Source: Halostella pelagica (GTDB taxonomy: Archaea > Halobacteriota > Halobacteria > Halobacteriales > Natronoarchaeaceae). From it: a stretch of 64,000 nucleotides of DNA. The first letter of the stretch is position 1. Every line of letters begins with the position of its first letter. This document shows, one piece after another, positions 54,664-62,668 of the stretch. The notes under the pieces are model-generated. The model was not told the DNA's origin and did not search any database. It was given only the letters and a program-made list of their open reading frames with translations. The stretch lies in contig CP040678.1 in assembly GCA_005954745.1 (NCBI GenBank), positions 868,001-932,000 on the forward strand, read 5' to 3'. Made by a program: the position numbers and the translations under genes.

Positions 54664-55101
54664 TCAGAGGTTCGCGAACGCTTCGTCGACCATCTCGCCC
54701 GTCTCCGCGACGATGTCGGCCCAGGCTTCGTCGTCGGGAGCCATCCCGACGAGACGTGCTATCTTCATGATGCTGACGTGGTACACCTGCTGGACGCCCG
54801 AATCCCGTTCCCAGACGATCACGTTACAGGGGAACAGCCCGCCTATCTCCAGCGTCTCGTCTAGCGCGCGGTCGGCCATCTCCGGATTGCACGCACCGAG
54901 GACGTAGTAGGGGTCGCGGTCCGCATCGACTTTCTCGTTCAGTAGCTCAGACGGCGAGAACTCCGCGGGGATCCCGAACCCGGCGTCGGTGAACGTCTCG
55001 CGGACGTATTCGACCGCCTTCTCGTGGTCCATCTCCAGTGTCGCGCGTTTGCGGCCGATGTCCTCGTCGGTCAGCGTCTCTGGGTCGTACGGAAGCGTCA
55101 T
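54664..55101 (-). CDS. DUF302-family protein
   Basis: This 145-aa protein matches DUF302: EKAVEYVRETFTDAGFGIPAEFSPSELLNEKV, YYVLGACNPEMADRALDETLEIGGLFPCNVIVWERDSGVQQVYHVSIMKIARLVG. The conserved ACNP and PCNV cysteines suggest metal or thiol chemistry. DUF302 proteins are often linked with sulfur or metal stress. It is convergent with the FAD/Rieske gene, but that relation is not evidence of a shared pathway. Start ATG 55101 (MTLPYDPETLT). Confidence 0.87.
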   Translation of the reverse strand: MTLPYDPETLTDEDIGRKRATLEMDHEKAVEYVRETFTDAGFGIPAEFSPSELLNEKVDADRDPYYVLGACNPEMADRALDETLEIGGLFPCNVIVWERDSGVQQVYHVSIMKIARLVGMAPDDEAWADIVAETGEMVDEAFANL

Positions 55102-55157
55102 AGACGACCGTTGGCGGGCCACCGTCAAAACGACGGCGGGAGCGACGCGGTGCCCGG

Positions 55158-55835
55158 CTACAGCGGCAGCGGTATCCATCGAAGCCACCGCACTACCGTC
55201 TCAGGCGGGAGCAGCGGCGGATGAAGCACCAGCCAGTCGAGCAAGACGAGGCCGGCACCGTGGGCCACCACCGACGGGAGAATGGAGTTGCTCTTGTAGT
55301 CGACCGCACCGAACAGCACGTCCGTCGGTCCGGAGAGGAGGAACTCGATCGGCGGCTTGTGAAAGTGATGGATCATGTACACGACGGGGCTGATGAACAC
55401 GCTCGCAAATCCGATGTCGCGCACGCCGACACAGAGCAGACCGCGGTAGTACGTCTCGGTGGCCAGCGCCAGGACGAACAGTTTGATAGCGTGCGGGAGG
55501 AACTCCCCCGGTGCGGTCGTCGTCTCCCACATCGGGTAGAACCCGCGTATCGATGGGAGCGAGGACCCGACGAGGTAAAACGGGAGCACGAACGCCGCGA
55601 GCAGCGCTGTGTTTCGAAGTGCGGTTCGGTCGACGCGCCAGCCGATCTGCCGGCCGTGACTCAGTCCCAGAGCAAGGGGGCCGACGATGAAAAGCAGCGT
55701 GTCCAGCACGACGCGCCTGTTTATTCCGGGCTCGACCGTCTGCATCCACGCGACGGTCAGTACGGCACCGAACAGCAACGACTTCTGCACCCAGGAAAGC
55801 GAAACGGCGAAGCGGCGGACGGCGTCGACGCTCAC
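55158..55835 (-). CDS. CPBP-like membrane protein with altered EExxxR motif
   Basis: This 225-aa membrane protein has five to seven hydrophobic helices. The CPBP core is visible as ATETYYRGLL, where the first Glu of EExxxR is replaced by Thr, then VVYMIHHFHKPPIEF (His-rich helix) and VVAHGAGLVLLDW. It starts at GTG 55835, 1 base after the stop of the DUF5789-like gene. The loss of one motif glutamate may mean a non-proteolytic or altered activity. Confidence 0.78.
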   Translation of the reverse strand: MSVDAVRRFAVSLSWVQKSLLFGAVLTVAWMQTVEPGINRRVVLDTLLFIVGPLALGLSHGRQIGWRVDRTALRNTALLAAFVLPFYLVGSSLPSIRGFYPMWETTTAPGEFLPHAIKLFVLALATETYYRGLLCVGVRDIGFASVFISPVVYMIHHFHKPPIEFLLSGPTDVLFGAVDYKSNSILPSVVAHGAGLVLLDWLVLHPPLLPPETVVRWLRWIPLPL

Positions 55836-55836
55836 G

Positions 55837-56130
55837 TTACTCGTCGGCGGTTGGAACGGGGCCGGTACCGACGACGCTCTCTATCTCGTCGACGAACCCC
55901 TGCCGTCGGTCGTAGTACGTCGTCGACGTCTCTGGAAGGACGTCGGAAAGCGTCTGCGGCCCGTCCGGCGTCCGGATGGTGGTTTCGCCCTCCAGGCGGT
56001 CTATCTCGCTACGCTCTTTCGGCCAGGTCAGTCGCGAGGCGACGCGGGCTATCGGAGCGCCTTCCACGGGTTCGCCGTCACCGAGTTCGACGGCGGGCGC
56101 TTCCTCTTTTTCCTCGTCGTCGTCAGCCAT
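55837..56130 (-). CDS. Small acidic protein (DUF5789-like)
   Basis: This 97-aa protein has an acidic N-tail and a core PIARVASRLTWPKERSEIDRLEGETTIRTPDGPQTLSDVLPETSTTYYDRRQGFVDEIESVVG. The RLTWPKERSEI...G....RTPDGP.TL.DVL pattern is that of the haloarchaeal DUF5789 family. It may form a small alpha/beta fold and is unlikely to be an enzyme. It directly precedes the CPBP-like gene. Confidence 0.82.
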   Translation of the reverse strand: MADDDEEKEEAPAVELGDGEPVEGAPIARVASRLTWPKERSEIDRLEGETTIRTPDGPQTLSDVLPETSTTYYDRRQGFVDEIESVVGTGPVPTADE

Positions 56131-56224
56131 GTTCCTGCGTTCGAAAGCGCAGCGATTAGTCCTTTCGCTTCCGTCGACAGATGTCTGACGTAGTGTTTTG
56201 TGTGAGGCGTGTAAATAGGGTGAT

Positions 56225-57181
56225 ATGGCTAGCCTCGAAGATGTCTACGAGGGGCACGTAGGGGAGGTACAGAGCGTTCGTCGCCTGTATCTGGGGACGG
56301 GACTCTTTCTCGTGGGGGCGGTACTCGCTGTCGTCGGCATGGTCGTCGGTGCGGCGAACCCGCTCTCCGGGGTCGGCGTCTCGCAGTTCCAGAGCAGACT
56401 CATCGCCGGCGTCCTCGGCGGTGTCGGCTTTCCGACCGTCGTGTTGGGCGTGTTCACCGTCCTTCCGGCGGAGACGCGCATCCGCGCCGCGGCGGCCATC
56501 GGTGCGAGCGTCACCGCCCTCGGCGTTGCCCTGTTCTGGTACGCGTATCCGGACCACTGGGCCGGGTACGGCGACGACCTCACCCTGCACGTCACTACCG
56601 TCTACTTCCTGGGCGTGATCACCCTGATCGGCTGTCTGTTTGCGGGTATCGCGACGCTCAAACGGCGGAACGACCCCGGCGGAACGGTACAACTGGAAGT
56701 GACGAAACAGGGCGAGACGAAAGTCGTCGAGGTCGACCGTTCGGAACTCGACGGCGGACTCGGCGGCGTCGGGATGCTCGGCGGGACACCGGACGGCGAC
56801 GTGGAGACGCAGACGAACCGGACCGCCTCGACGCGCACGGGTGGCGAGACGACCCGATCTCGGGGGTCCGGAACTCGAAATAGCACCGGTGCCGGCGCGA
56901 CCCCCACGAGCGACGGCGGGTCGGCCGCCAGTGATATCACGTCACCGCTCGACGGCGGGTCGACTACCGCCGGTTCCGGACGCCCCGGCGGTCCCGCAGG
57001 CGACGACGGCGAAGTGATGGACGACGGGCCGTCGCCGACGGAACTGACGGACACCTACTGCGGCAACTGCGAGCACTTCGAGTACGTCCGCACGGGGCAG
57101 GGGATGCAGCCGTACTGCCAGTATTACGGGGAGCGGATGGACGACATGGAAGCCTGCGACCAGTGGGAACCGAACAACTAG
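56225..57181 (+). CDS. Membrane protein with C-terminal cysteine domain (DUF7139-like)
   Basis: This 318-aa protein has about four transmembrane helices in residues 22-145 (LYLGTGLFLVGAVLAVVGMVVG, LIAGVLGGVGFPTVVLGVFTVL, AAAIGASVTALGVALFWYAY, TTVYFLGVITLIGCLFAGIATL). A long Gly/Thr/Ser-rich linker follows. The cytosolic C-terminal ~45 residues are YCGNCEHFEYVRTGQGMQPYCQYYGERMDDMEACDQWEPN, a four-cysteine zinc-like domain. I do not know the role. The unusual tail could sense metal or redox. Confidence 0.83.
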   Translation: MASLEDVYEGHVGEVQSVRRLYLGTGLFLVGAVLAVVGMVVGAANPLSGVGVSQFQSRLIAGVLGGVGFPTVVLGVFTVLPAETRIRAAAAIGASVTALGVALFWYAYPDHWAGYGDDLTLHVTTVYFLGVITLIGCLFAGIATLKRRNDPGGTVQLEVTKQGETKVVEVDRSELDGGLGGVGMLGGTPDGDVETQTNRTASTRTGGETTRSRGSGTRNSTGAGATPTSDGGSAASDITSPLDGGSTTAGSGRPGGPAGDDGEVMDDGPSPTELTDTYCGNCEHFEYVRTGQGMQPYCQYYGERMDDMEACDQWEPNN

Positions 57182-57191
57182 CTCCCGTCCC

Positions 57192-57629
57192 CTACAGCGA
57201 CGCCAGCGTGTTCTCGACTCGATCCCAGTGGCTCCCTTTCCAGAAGCACTGGCTACAGACCGTACACTGCCAGACGCGCTCTTCGTCCGGGGGCGGCGCG
57301 TACTCGGGAGTGTCGTCCTCGACTCGTTCGAGACGACCGTTACACCGGCCGCACCGCTCCGGCACGTCCGTGAGCGCGAGGTCGACGCCCGCCGCGTCGA
57401 GTTCGCGCAACTGTTTCTCGACGGCCGTCTCGCGAAGCAGGAGGGAGTCGCCGGCGCGTTCCGCAAGCGTTACATCGCGAGTGACGAGCGTTCGCTCCTC
57501 CGCCCGGGCAAGCGCGAGTAACCGGTCGTCGCACTCGATACCGCGGTCGAGTGCGTAGGCCATATCGTGTCCGCACATCCGGAGATAGGACCTGAGACCG
57601 CCACACATCACGTCGAGAGCGAGTCGCAT
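57192..57629 (-). CDS. Mut7-C/PIN-fold nuclease-like protein with zinc ribbon
   Basis: This 145-aa protein has the Mut7-C (DUF82) start MRLALDVMCGGLRSYLRMCGHDMAYALDRGIECDDRLLALARAEERTLVTRDVTLAER, with PIN-like acidic residues (Asp6, Asp43/44, Asp66). The C-terminal zinc ribbon is CGRCNGRL and CTVCSQCFW. PIN-fold RNase activity is plausible. The start ATG at 57629 is chosen. It lies next to polX on the same strand, separated by 23 bases, so it could be co-transcribed. Confidence 0.87.
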   Translation of the reverse strand: MRLALDVMCGGLRSYLRMCGHDMAYALDRGIECDDRLLALARAEERTLVTRDVTLAERAGDSLLLRETAVEKQLRELDAAGVDLALTDVPERCGRCNGRLERVEDDTPEYAPPPDEERVWQCTVCSQCFWKGSHWDRVENTLASL

Positions 57630-57652
57630 AGTTGATCGGATCCGGCGTCGCG

Positions 57653-59395
57653 TCAGTCCAGGAACTCGCGCAGACCGTCCGCATCGCGTGCGTTGAGCAC
57701 GTCCCCAGGTTCGGCCCATCCGCGACGGGCGGTGTGGACGCCGTAGCGGACCAGGCCGAACTCGCCGGGACTGTGGGCGTCCGTGCTGACGGCGACAGTC
57801 GCGCCGGCGTCGACAGCCTGCTTGACCGCGGCGTCCCACAGGTCGAGGCGCGCGGGGTTGCTGTTCACTTCGAGCGCAACGCCGTTCTCAGCGGCCGCTT
57901 CGACGACGGCGGGCACGTCGAACTCGATGCCGCTTCTGCGGTTTATCATCCGTCCGCTGGGGTGCCCGATCACATCGACGGAGGGGTGTTCGATCGCGGC
58001 CACGATCCGGTCCGTCGCGTCCGGTTTCGCCTGGTCGAGTGCACTGTGGGGCGACGCGACGACGAGGTCTAGGTCCGCGAGCACGTCGTCCGCGACGCTG
58101 ATCCGGCCGTCCGCGTCGATGTTCGCTTCGACGCCTGCTAGCACGTCTATCTCTGCGTCCGCCGCGACGTCCCGGATCTCGGCCATCTGCTCGCGCAGTT
58201 CCTCGTCTGAGAGGCCGACGCCACCGACCATCCCCGCGCCGGTGGCGTGGTCGGTGACGCAGTGGTACTCGTAGCCGCGCGCGGCGGCCGCCTCGACCAT
58301 CTCGTCGACGGTGTTTGCCCCGTCGGACCAGTTCGTATGCGTGTGCAGGTCACCGCGAACGTCGCCGACGGTGACGAGGTCCGGGAGGTCACCTGCCGCC
58401 GCAACCTCTATCTCGCCGCGGTCTTCGCGGAGTTCCGGCGGTATCCAAGGGAGGCCGAGCGACTCGTACATCCCCTCCTCCGTCTCGCCGGCGACGCGTT
58501 CGCCCGCTCGCTGGTCGGAGTCGTCCTCGGTCTGGGAGATATCGAACGCCCCGTACTCGTTGAGTTTCAGGCCGCGGTCGATCGCGTAGTTCCGCAGGCG
58601 GACGTTGTGTTCCTTGCTCCCGGTAAAATACTGGAGTGCGCTTCCGAACTCCGCCGGGTCGACGACACGGAGGTCGATCCGAACGCCCTCGGCGCGGACG
58701 CTCGCCTTGATCGACCCGGCCTCGATGACCTCGCTGGCGCGGGGCCAGTCGACGAACGCGTCGACCACGCGCTGGTCGTCCTCGCTTGCGACCAACACGT
58801 CCACGTCACCGATCGTTTCCTTCCAGCGCCGGATCGACCCGGCGACCTCGCACCGGCCGGTCGCCTCGTGGTCTCTGAGAAGTTCGAGCACCTCGTCGGC
58901 GAGCGGTCGCGCGTCGCCGACCCGCTGGCGCTCGGTCGCCGACCGGGCGAAGTCGATGCCGTTCAGGATGTTCTGTTCGGTCTTCTCGCCGAACCCGCTC
59001 ACCTCGCGTATCTCGCCCTCGCTCGCTGCGCGTTCGAGGTCGTCGAGCGTCTGTACGCCAAGGGCCTCGTAGAGCGTTCCGACGGTTTTCGGCCCGACTC
59101 CCTCGACGCGCGTCAGTGCGTTCATCTCGACGGGGAGTTCGTCGCGTAGTTCGTCTAGTTCCTCGATGCTGCCTGTCTCCCCGTACTCGACGACCTTGTC
59201 GGCGAGGGCTTCGCCGACGCCCTCGATCTCCTGTACCGCGTCGGACCCCTCGGCGGCCAGTTCCGCGACGGGTCGCGGATGGTTTCGGATGTTCTCCGCG
59301 CCTCGCCGGTAGGCGCGGGGCTTGTACTCCACGTCTCTGGCTTCGAGCAGGTCCGCCATCTCCTCGAAGCGGGCGGCTATCTCGTCGTTTCTCAT
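57653..59395 (-). CDS. polX: PolX-type DNA polymerase with PHP exonuclease domain
   Basis: This 580-aa repair polymerase has N-terminal helical and HhH regions (residues ~1-150 with EIEGVGEALADKVVEYG and VEGVGPKTVGTLYEALG). The polymerase palm has GSIRRWKETIGDVDVLV (Gly186, Asp197 and Asp199). The C-terminal PHP domain starts GDLHTHTNWSDG (His351 and His353) and includes VEANIDADGRISV and DAHSPGEFG. PolX fills short gaps and the PHP domain edits 3' ends. It overlaps the DUF5788-like gene by an ATGA. Confidence 0.96.
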   Translation of the reverse strand: MRNDEIAARFEEMADLLEARDVEYKPRAYRRGAENIRNHPRPVAELAAEGSDAVQEIEGVGEALADKVVEYGETGSIEELDELRDELPVEMNALTRVEGVGPKTVGTLYEALGVQTLDDLERAASEGEIREVSGFGEKTEQNILNGIDFARSATERQRVGDARPLADEVLELLRDHEATGRCEVAGSIRRWKETIGDVDVLVASEDDQRVVDAFVDWPRASEVIEAGSIKASVRAEGVRIDLRVVDPAEFGSALQYFTGSKEHNVRLRNYAIDRGLKLNEYGAFDISQTEDDSDQRAGERVAGETEEGMYESLGLPWIPPELREDRGEIEVAAAGDLPDLVTVGDVRGDLHTHTNWSDGANTVDEMVEAAAARGYEYHCVTDHATGAGMVGGVGLSDEELREQMAEIRDVAADAEIDVLAGVEANIDADGRISVADDVLADLDLVVASPHSALDQAKPDATDRIVAAIEHPSVDVIGHPSGRMINRRSGIEFDVPAVVEAAAENGVALEVNSNPARLDLWDAAVKQAVDAGATVAVSTDAHSPGEFGLVRYGVHTARRGWAEPGDVLNARDADGLREFLD

Positions 59396-59832
59396 AGGTT
59401 ACTCCGTCGCGTGTTGGGATCTTTCTGCCCTAACGCCTGCTTGAGGAAGTTCATCCAGCGTTTCCGGTCGGCCATCTCCTTCGTCTCCTCTTCCTGTTCG
59501 AGGTCGGTCGGCGAGAGGCTTTCGAGGGCGTTCAGCGCCCGGTCGATGCCGATGATGCTCTCGACGAGTCGCTCTCCCTCTTCGTAGGATATATCCTCGT
59601 CTTCGAGGCGCTGCTTTCGCTGCAGTCGCTCGCGCCGGAGGTTCTTCTTCGCGCGGTCGACACGCTCGCGCTCGCCCGCCGGGATCGTCTCGCGGCGTTT
59701 GATCTCGAAGACGAACTCGCGGAGGTCTATCTCCTCGCCCTGGACCGCGATGCGGTCCGGAATGTCCGCGCCGACGGTCGCTCCCTCGCGGTCGACCGTC
59801 GCGAGGAGTTGTTTGCGCTCGAACTCTTTCAC
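59392..59832 (-). CDS. Conserved protein upstream of polX (DUF5788-like)
   Basis: This 146-aa soluble helical protein starts KEFERKQLLATVDREGATVGADIPDRIAVQGEEIDLREFVFEIKRRETIPAGERERVDRAKKNLRRERLQRKQRLEDEDISYEEGERLV. I start at GTG 59832, since residues upstream do not look coding. It has a basic helix run (RAKKNLRRERLQRKQRLE) that could contact nucleic acid. Coupled by ATGA to polX, it may assist DNA repair; this is inference from gene order. Confidence 0.78.
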   Translation of the reverse strand: MKEFERKQLLATVDREGATVGADIPDRIAVQGEEIDLREFVFEIKRRETIPAGERERVDRAKKNLRRERLQRKQRLEDEDISYEEGERLVESIIGIDRALNALESLSPTDLEQEEETKEMADRKRWMNFLKQALGQKDPNTRRSNL

Positions 59833-59919
59833 ACGTTGGCGTAGGGGCCGCGACCGGCAAAAACCTACGTTTCGGCCGTACCCAAACCCCTTTTGTCGGC
59901 CCGAACTAACCCCTCCACA

Positions 59920-60870
59920 ATGGCGACGTGTGATCAGTGTGGTAAAGACGAAAACATGCCGTATAACTGCCGGCACTGCGGTGGGACGTACTGCGCCGAC
60001 CACCGCCTGCCGGAGAATCACGGCTGTCCGGGCCTAAACGACTGGGGCGATCCGGACGGCGTCTTCGACAGCGGTTTCGACGACAGCGTGCAGGGCCAGA
60101 GCGGTGGCTCGAAAAGTATCACCGACCGGCTCGGTCTGAACACCGGTGTCGGCGGCCCGATGAGCTACTTCCGGGGCAACATGACGTTCGTCTTCCTGGG
60201 GCTGATGTGGATAATGTTCGCTGTCCAGAAGGTCACGGAGGCGATGCTCGGGCCGGCAGTCTGGATCCAGGGGACCGAAGAGTTCGAACTCTATCGGTCG
60301 ATATTCACGCTCACCTCCCAACACCCCGAGTACGTCTGGACCTGGTTCACCTCGATCCTCTCTCACGGCGGCCTCTACCACATCGCGGTCAACAGCATCG
60401 TGATCTACTTCTTCGGCCAGCACGTGGAGCGATACGTCGGTTCCAGGGATTTCACCCTGCTGTTCATCGTGAGCGGCATCGCCGCCGGCATGGCTCAGGT
60501 CGGACTCGGGATCGTACAGAGCACGCCGACGGCGGTTCTCGGCGCGAGCGGTGCCGGTCTCGCCATCATGGGCGTGTTGACCATCCTGAACCCGGACATG
60601 CGCGTCTACCTCTACTTCCTTATCCCCGTCCCGATCTGGGTGATCACGGGCGGCTACGCGCTCATCAGCGTTCTCGGCATCGTCGGACCGAGTCTCGCCG
60701 GCGCGAACGTGGCGAACGCAGCGCACCTCGTCGGCCTGGCGATCGGCCTGACGTACGGCCAGCACGTCAAGGGCAAAGGCGTGACACAGCCGAGTCGGAT
60801 GCGGTTCGGCGGCGGCGGGCCGGGGGGTCCGGGCGGTCCCGGCCGCGGCGGCGGTCGCGGCCCGTTCTGA
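59920..60870 (+). CDS. Rhomboid intramembrane serine protease with AN1-like zinc finger
   Basis: This 316-aa protease has an N-terminal AN1-like zinc finger (Cys4, Cys7, Cys17, Cys20, Cys25, His28, His34, Cys36; CDQCGKDENMPYNCRHCGG...). About six membrane helices follow. The rhomboid catalytic Ser210 is in GASGAG, His269 in ANAAHLVG, and the loop HxxxN is at His154/Asn158. A Gly-rich tail closes the protein. The zinc finger suggests substrate or partner recruitment at the cytosolic face. The archaeal RhoII of Haloferax volcanii is similar (family knowledge). Confidence 0.93.
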   Translation: MATCDQCGKDENMPYNCRHCGGTYCADHRLPENHGCPGLNDWGDPDGVFDSGFDDSVQGQSGGSKSITDRLGLNTGVGGPMSYFRGNMTFVFLGLMWIMFAVQKVTEAMLGPAVWIQGTEEFELYRSIFTLTSQHPEYVWTWFTSILSHGGLYHIAVNSIVIYFFGQHVERYVGSRDFTLLFIVSGIAAGMAQVGLGIVQSTPTAVLGASGAGLAIMGVLTILNPDMRVYLYFLIPVPIWVITGGYALISVLGIVGPSLAGANVANAAHLVGLAIGLTYGQHVKGKGVTQPSRMRFGGGGPGGPGGPGRGGGRGPF

Positions 60871-60876
60871 CCCACG

Positions 60877-61644
60877 ATGACTCCAGTTCGCCCCGAGTTC
60901 GTCCCCGACGCATCGCTCTCCCGTGAGGAGATGGAAGCCCTCCAGCGCGACATCGCTGACGCCGCCGTCTTCGCGGACGACCTGCCGTTCGACCCGGCGA
61001 CTATCACCGAGGGGCCGCTAGCGACCGCCGGACAGGAGCCACCCGTCGTCGTCGGCGTCGACCAGGCGTTCCTCGACGAGCGCGCGGTCAGCGCCGTCGT
61101 CGCCCTCCGCGGCGGCGAGGTCATAGAGCGCGCGTACGCCGCGACGCCGCTTGAAATCCCGTACATCCCCGGTCTGCTCTCCTTCCGCGAAGGCCGGTCG
61201 ATCCTCGCCGCCTTCGAGGAACTGTCCGTCACTCCCGACCTCGCGCTGTTCGACGGTAGCGGCCGGATCCACTTCCGGCAGGCCGGCCTCGCCACGCACA
61301 TCGGGGTGACGCTCGACCTGCCGAGCGTCGGCGTCGCAAAGAGTCTGCTCTGTGGCACGCCGCGCGGACCAGTCGACGGCCTTCCGGAGGGGACCCGCGT
61401 CGCCGTCGAGGCCGACGGGAACGTCGATGCGCCCGACGGTACGGTCGTCGGCTACGCCGTCCAGTCCCGCCAGTACGAGTCCGGCAACGCGTCGATCAAT
61501 CCGCTGTACGTCAGCCCGGGACACCGGGTCAGCGCCGAAACGGCCGCCGACTTCGTCGAAGGGGTTGGCGGCGAGTACAAACTGCCGGAACCGACGCGAC
61601 TGGCCGACAAGTACGCCGACGAGGTCAAAGACGAGGTTCGGTGA
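60877..61644 (+). CDS. nfi: Endonuclease V
   Basis: This enzyme nicks DNA next to deaminated adenine (inosine). The 255-aa protein has the metal residues Asp62 (VGVDQAFLDE), Glu105 (LLSFREG) and Asp126 (ALFDGSGRIH), the wedge PYIP (94-98), and His132 and His141. The order PYIPGLLSFRE, DGSGRIHFRQAGLATHIG, SVGVAKSLL is diagnostic. HFRQAG replaces the common HPRxxG. It begins 6 bases after the rhomboid stop, so the two are co-transcribed. Confidence 0.93.
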   Translation: MTPVRPEFVPDASLSREEMEALQRDIADAAVFADDLPFDPATITEGPLATAGQEPPVVVGVDQAFLDERAVSAVVALRGGEVIERAYAATPLEIPYIPGLLSFREGRSILAAFEELSVTPDLALFDGSGRIHFRQAGLATHIGVTLDLPSVGVAKSLLCGTPRGPVDGLPEGTRVAVEADGNVDAPDGTVVGYAVQSRQYESGNASINPLYVSPGHRVSAETAADFVEGVGGEYKLPEPTRLADKYADEVKDEVR

Positions 61645-61780
61645 GCGGTCAGCGATGTGCCGCGTCGAAGGGGACGGAACGGGACCGGGAGCGGCCACGC
61701 GAACGGCACTGTCGCGAACAACCGGGCCGAGCGCCACAGAAACCGCCTAGTTTTACTGTTTTCCGATAGACACTCCGTCC

Positions 61781-62668
61781 ATGGCAAGCGAGGACGTAGA
61801 CGAGTCCGACGCGGTCGTCGACGAGTCCATCACGCGGGAGGAAACCGTGCTCATCACCGGTTGTTCGTCCGGAATCGGACGGGCAACGGCGAAGATCTTT
61901 CTGGACGAGGGTTGGCGAGTGTACGCCACGTCGCGAGACATCACGGACGTGACGGATCTGGCCGAGGCCGGGTGCCAGACGGCCGCCCTCGACGTGACCG
62001 ACGACGACCAGATAGCGGCCGTCGTCGAGGAGATAATAGACGACTGGGGTCGCATCGACTGTCTGGTGAACAACGCCGGATACGCACAGATGGGGCCAGT
62101 CGAGGACGTCTCGGTCGAGGACGTTCACAGCCAGTTCGACGTGAACGTGTACGGCCCGCACCGGCTTGCCCGGCAGGTGCTCCCCCACATGCGAGAGCAA
62201 GGCGACGGCACCATCGTCAACCTCTCTAGCCTCGCCGGCCGCGTCTCGTACCCCGGAAACGGCGTCTACTGCGGGTCGAAGTTCGCACTGGAGGCGATGA
62301 GCGACGCGCTCCGAGCCGAGGTATCGTCGTTCGATGTCGACGTAGTGCTCGTCGAACCCGGTCCGGTCGAGACGAACTTCTCCAAACGCGTCGAGGACGA
62401 AGTGGACACGCTGGAGCGAACCAGCGCGTACGACTCCCTCTATCGGATCCTCGACGACACGGCGGCGATCGGTGGCGGCGGCCCGGCAGCGGTACCGCCG
62501 CGGCGCGTCGCGGAAGTGATCCTCAACGCCGCGAGTTCGACCGAACCGGCGGCGCGGTACCCCGTCGGGCCGTTCGCGAACTTCTTCGCGTACGCCGGCG
62601 TCTTGCCGGCCAAGTGGCGCGACGCCGCGTACCGCCTCGTTTCGAAACTGGCCGGAGTGCGGTCGTGA
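61781..62668 (+). CDS. Short-chain dehydrogenase/reductase (SDR)
   Basis: This 295-aa oxidoreductase has the Rossmann motif TGCSSGIG (26-33), NNAG (97-100), the catalytic Ser150 in NLSSLAGR, and YxxxK at Tyr163/Lys167 (YCGSKFAL). The acidic N-terminal ~18 residues (ASEDVDESDAVVDESITRE) are typical of the host. The C-terminal extension may bind membrane or substrate (FFAYAGVLPAKWRDAAYRLV). The substrate is unknown. It is coupled to the glycerate kinase gene by a GTGA overlap. Confidence 0.92.
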   Translation: MASEDVDESDAVVDESITREETVLITGCSSGIGRATAKIFLDEGWRVYATSRDITDVTDLAEAGCQTAALDVTDDDQIAAVVEEIIDDWGRIDCLVNNAGYAQMGPVEDVSVEDVHSQFDVNVYGPHRLARQVLPHMREQGDGTIVNLSSLAGRVSYPGNGVYCGSKFALEAMSDALRAEVSSFDVDVVLVEPGPVETNFSKRVEDEVDTLERTSAYDSLYRILDDTAAIGGGGPAAVPPRRVAEVILNAASSTEPAARYPVGPFANFFAYAGVLPAKWRDAAYRLVSKLAGVRS

